Assembly (NCBI GenBank): GCA_900752115.1
Contig: CAADUC010000077.1
Location: 1-15,089, forward strand
From: Clostridia bacterium
Lineage (GTDB): Bacteria > Bacillota > Clostridia > Oscillospirales > Acutalibacteraceae
Direction: 5' to 3'
Length of the DNA stretch: 15,089 bases
Each line of letters starts with the position of its first letter. Position 1 is the stretch's first letter. The notes below the pieces were generated by a model. It made no database searches. It saw only the letters and a program-made list of their open reading frames with translations, and was not told the DNA's origin. This document shows positions 13,090 to 15,089 of this stretch, in pieces. A program made the position numbers and the translations under genes.

Positions 13090-14181
13090 TCAATCCGGCA
13101 GGCGGAAATTAATCGGCTCTACCGTCGGATCGAGGGCGGCAAAGCGATAGCCCTTCGCCTGCAGCGTCTCAATGATACGCGGCAGCTGGTCGAGCGTGTC
13201 CTTCTTCACCGAGCTGTTGTGCATCAGCACAATAGCCTTCTCGTATTTTATTGTCTGGGAGATCACATTCTGATAAATGGACTCGGCTGTTGCACCGTGC
13301 TGGGCGTCACCGGAATCCACATTCCAGTCGTAATAGGTGTAACCGCGGCGATTCATCTCTTCCGTAATGGCCCGCGCCGTCTTTTTGTTATAACTGTTGA
13401 CACTGCCGCCCGCATAGCGGTAAATGGAAGGTTCCACACCCGTAGTATCATAGATCAGATCGCGCATACGGGAAAAATCGGAAAGATAGGCTTCCGGAGA
13501 AGCATAAATCTCTTCATACTGATGCGTATAAGTATGGACAGCCAGTGTGTGTCCGCGGTCGACCGTCTGACGCAGCGCTTCCTTATCCTCTTCCGACGTT
13601 TTTCCGACAACAAAGAAGGTCGCCTTTATGCCATACCGATCAAGCACGTCAAGAACCGGAATGGTCAAATTGGAGGGACCGTCGTCAAAGGTGAGATACA
13701 CTACCTTGTCGCCCGCCTCATGCGGGACATAGTCCGGCTTGGAAACATACAGGCCGGGATATGGGTCGCCCTCGGGAACAGAAACCGGCGGAGCGGAAAC
13801 GGGGATGCTTTCCGGCTGTGAAGGCGCTTCGCTTACCGGCGGCACAGAAGCAGCGGAAGAAACAGGAACAGCGCTCTCCACAGCAGCGGGGGAAGAAGCA
13901 GGCTCTCCGCCCAGAGAAGAAACCGGCGTTTCCGACGAAGCGGCGGAAGACACATCCGGGCCGGACGACTCCGCGGAAGAACTGTCAGGCAGTTCCCCGG
14001 ACGGGTCATCAGACATTTCGGCAGAGGAAACCTTCTCATGCTGCCCGCCGAACGGCTGGTATGCAACAAGCGGCTCAAGAAGTCCCTGATAGAAAATGGA
14101 CACACACAGCAGGAAAAGGCCTACTGCCGAGAGCGATAAAACCACATTGCGAAAATGTCTCGTCCTTCTCCTGTTTTTCAT
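13090..14181 (-). CDS. Membrane-anchored polysaccharide deacetylase (NodB/CE4)
   Basis: CE4 enzymes remove N- or O-acetyl groups from peptidoglycan, chitooligosaccharides or other envelope glycans. The 363-residue protein has a basic N-terminus and one membrane helix (about 13-30), which anchors it with the catalytic domain outside. A low-complexity Ser/Pro/Glu/Ala linker (about 50-138) leads to the NodB domain (about 158-355). Motifs seen: TFDDGPS with Asp166/Asp167; HTYTHQ with metal ligands His216 and His220; RYAGGSVN with Arg255; DWNVDSGD (285-292); and IVLMHN with His321. Most NodB proteins have RPPxG in the third motif; here it is RYAGG, seen in a clostridial subgroup. GGAGG (14191-14195) supports the start. 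It has its own promoter and terminator. The actual substrate is unknown; peptidoglycan is most likely. Confidence 0.93.
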   Translation of the reverse strand: MKNRRRTRHFRNVVLSLSAVGLFLLCVSIFYQGLLEPLVAYQPFGGQHEKVSSAEMSDDPSGELPDSSSAESSGPDVSSAASSETPVSSLGGEPASSPAAVESAVPVSSAASVPPVSEAPSQPESIPVSAPPVSVPEGDPYPGLYVSKPDYVPHEAGDKVVYLTFDDGPSNLTIPVLDVLDRYGIKATFFVVGKTSEEDKEALRQTVDRGHTLAVHTYTHQYEEIYASPEAYLSDFSRMRDLIYDTTGVEPSIYRYAGGSVNSYNKKTARAITEEMNRRGYTYYDWNVDSGDAQHGATAESIYQNVISQTIKYEKAIVLMHNSSVKKDTLDQLPRIIETLQAKGYRFAALDPTVEPINFRLPD

Positions 14182-14224
14182 CTATAACGACCTCCAAAAA
14201 TCGGCAAATTCTTCCTTTTTCGTT

Positions 14225-14233
14225 ATTATAGCA
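14225..14233 (-). promoter_or_regulatory. Extended -10 sigma-A promoter of the deacetylase gene
   Basis: On the minus strand TGC-TATAAT (TATAAT at 14225-14230 in plus coordinates) is a perfect extended -10 element. No good -35 is seen at 16-18 bp spacing. The predicted start is near 14218, giving a leader of about 37 nt. Confidence 0.65.
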
Positions 14234-14294
14234 TTCATTCTCTCCACAATCCAGTGAATTTACTGTTAACGATATTACAAGAAAGAGACAATTT

Positions 14295-14327
14295 CCGCTG
14301 TTTGAAATTCCATCCTTCAAACAGCGG
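14295..14327. other. 12-bp perfect inverted repeat downstream of glutamine synthetase
   Basis: CCGCTGTTTGAA (14295-14306) and TTCAAACAGCGG (14316-14327) form a perfect 12-bp stem with a 9-nt loop. No U-tract follows on either strand. It shares two bases with the next hairpin, and in the minus-strand transcript it would fold directly after it. It could be a 3'-end RNA structure or a protein-binding palindrome upstream of the deacetylase promoter. Confidence 0.6.
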
Positions 14328-14364
14328 CAGGCCCCTCGCTCCGGAACGGAGAAAGGGGCCTGCC
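14326..14364. other. Large GC-rich hairpin downstream of glutamine synthetase
   Basis: GGCAGGCCCCT (14326-14336) pairs with AGGGGCCTGCC (14354-14364), and an inner CTCCG/CGGAG stem closes a 3-nt loop. It is probably the transcript-ending structure for the minus-strand glutamine synthetase gene, about 60 bp after its stop codon, although the expected U-tract is missing (GCTGTTTG follows). Confidence 0.5.
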
Positions 14365-14424
14365 TGAAAAAGGAAGGGAAATTTACCGGAGGAAGATCGG
14401 CAAAATCAGGAGTTTTCGACAGGA

Positions 14425-15089
14425 TCAAACATAGAAAAGGATATCCTCATAAACCGGGAAGGGCCAGCTTTCCTTCCCGACGAGCAGCTCAAGGCTGTCG
14501 GCGGCGGTACGAGCCTTCTCCATGACGGGGATGACCTCGGCATGATAGTAAGCAGCTGCCTCGTGGACATCCTCCGGCACGCCGTCTGTTTTCGTCTGCA
14601 GAAGCGACTGAGCGGCAGCAAGCTCAGAAGACTTGGCGGAAATCTCACTCACGAGCGCTTTCTCGGTCGCGGCGTCGATGCCGAGACCGGCCTTGACGGC
14701 AGCGGAAGAAGCAAGCTTTCCGGAATAGTCGAGACAAGCGGGAAGGATCTGACGGGAAATCATGCGCAGCATCGTCTCAGCCTCAATGTGGATCGTCTTG
14801 TTATACTCCTCGAGGCCAATCTCTTCACGGGACTTCATCTCCTCCAGCGTATACACACCGTGGCGGGTGAAGAGAGAAACGTTCTTCTCACTCGTGTAGA
14901 GCGGCAAGGCATCCGGCGTGGAGCGCAGGTTCAGCAGACCGCGGCGGGCAGCTTCCTCCTCCCACTCCTTGCTGTAGCCGTTGCCGTTGAAAATGATGCG
15001 GCGGTGCGCGGCAAGTTCACGGCGGACAAGTGCGGTAAGCGCGGCCTCGAGATCGGATGCACCTTCGAGTTCGTCGGCAAAGACACGCA
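14425..15089 (-). CDS. glnN: Type III glutamine synthetase, C-terminal part (cut by window edge)
   Basis: The last 220 codons (from 15087) of a glutamine synthetase, which makes glutamine from glutamate, ammonia and ATP. The visible part begins RVFADELEGASDLEAALTAL and continues with HRRIIFNGNGYSKEW, GLLNLRSTPDALPLYTSEKN and LFTRHGVYTLEEMKSREEIGLEEY. It then has NKTIHIEAETMLRMISRQILPA, a helical section, and ends WPFPVYEDILFYV. The FNGNGYS motif, the DALP..TSEKN segment, the long helical tail and the YPFP-like end are characteristic of the roughly 700-residue type III (GlnN/GSIII) enzymes of Clostridia, Bacteroidetes and cyanobacteria, not of GlnA type I. The catalytic core, start and promoter lie beyond the window. 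Confidence 0.92.
   Translation of the reverse strand, partial: RVFADELEGASDLEAALTALVRRELAAHRRIIFNGNGYSKEWEEEAARRGLLNLRSTPDALPLYTSEKNVSLFTRHGVYTLEEMKSREEIGLEEYNKTIHIEAETMLRMISRQILPACLDYSGKLASSAAVKAGLGIDAATEKALVSEISAKSSELAAAQSLLQTKTDGVPEDVHEAAAYYHAEVIPVMEKARTAADSLELLVGKESWPFPVYEDILFYV

Overview
The window looks like a chromosomal segment from a spore-forming, moderately GC-rich member of the Clostridia (Oscillospiraceae/Ruminococcaceae-like). The reasons are the sporulation sigma factor SigG, a YlmC/YmxH-type sporulation protein, a type III glutamine synthetase, strong AGGAGG ribosome binding sites, and an ECF sigma/anti-sigma pair of a kind common in Firmicutes. By eye the GC content is in the mid to upper 50s percent. 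No tRNA, rRNA, CRISPR array, IS element or phage gene was seen.

Layout. (1) 1-2383, minus strand: the translation pair rpsB-tsf, with a very good sigma-A promoter, a duplicated Shine-Dalgarno sequence and a bidirectional terminator, preceded by a YlmC/YmxH protein. (2) 2539-6368, plus strand: sigG with a SigF/SigG-like promoter, then cca (tRNA CCA-adding enzyme) with its own sigma-A promoter and a structured leader of about 180 nt, then an intracellular GH13 alpha-glucan hydrolase. (3) 6425-7130, plus: a lone HD-domain hydrolase between an unusual 11-bp-phased direct repeat and a strong terminator. (4) 7229-10781, plus: a tightly packed MoxR ATPase / DUF58 / membrane DUF4129-like operon without the usual transglutaminase domain. 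(5) 10835-11396, plus: a single-gene unit for a small DUF4854-like lipoprotein with its own promoter and terminator. (6) 12994-11408, minus: an ECF sigma factor and its membrane anti-sigma factor, with an ECF-type promoter suggesting autoregulation and a 10-bp tandem duplication exactly at the gene junction. (7) 15089-13043, minus: the 3' end of a type III glutamine synthetase, two abutting hairpins, and a membrane-anchored polysaccharide deacetylase with its own promoter and terminator.

Functionally the window mixes housekeeping translation genes (rpsB, tsf, cca), forespore control (sigG, ylmC-like), carbohydrate and nitrogen metabolism (GH13, glutamine synthetase) and envelope functions (MoxR/DUF58 operon, lipoprotein, ECF/anti-sigma pair, deacetylase). 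Each block has its own promoter or terminator, so it reads as several independent units and not one large system.

No plainly new multi-gene system is evident. The observations most worth a second look are the 10-bp duplication whose loss would fuse the sigma factor to its anti-sigma factor in frame, the phased direct repeats upstream of the HD gene, and the reduced MoxR/DUF58 operon.
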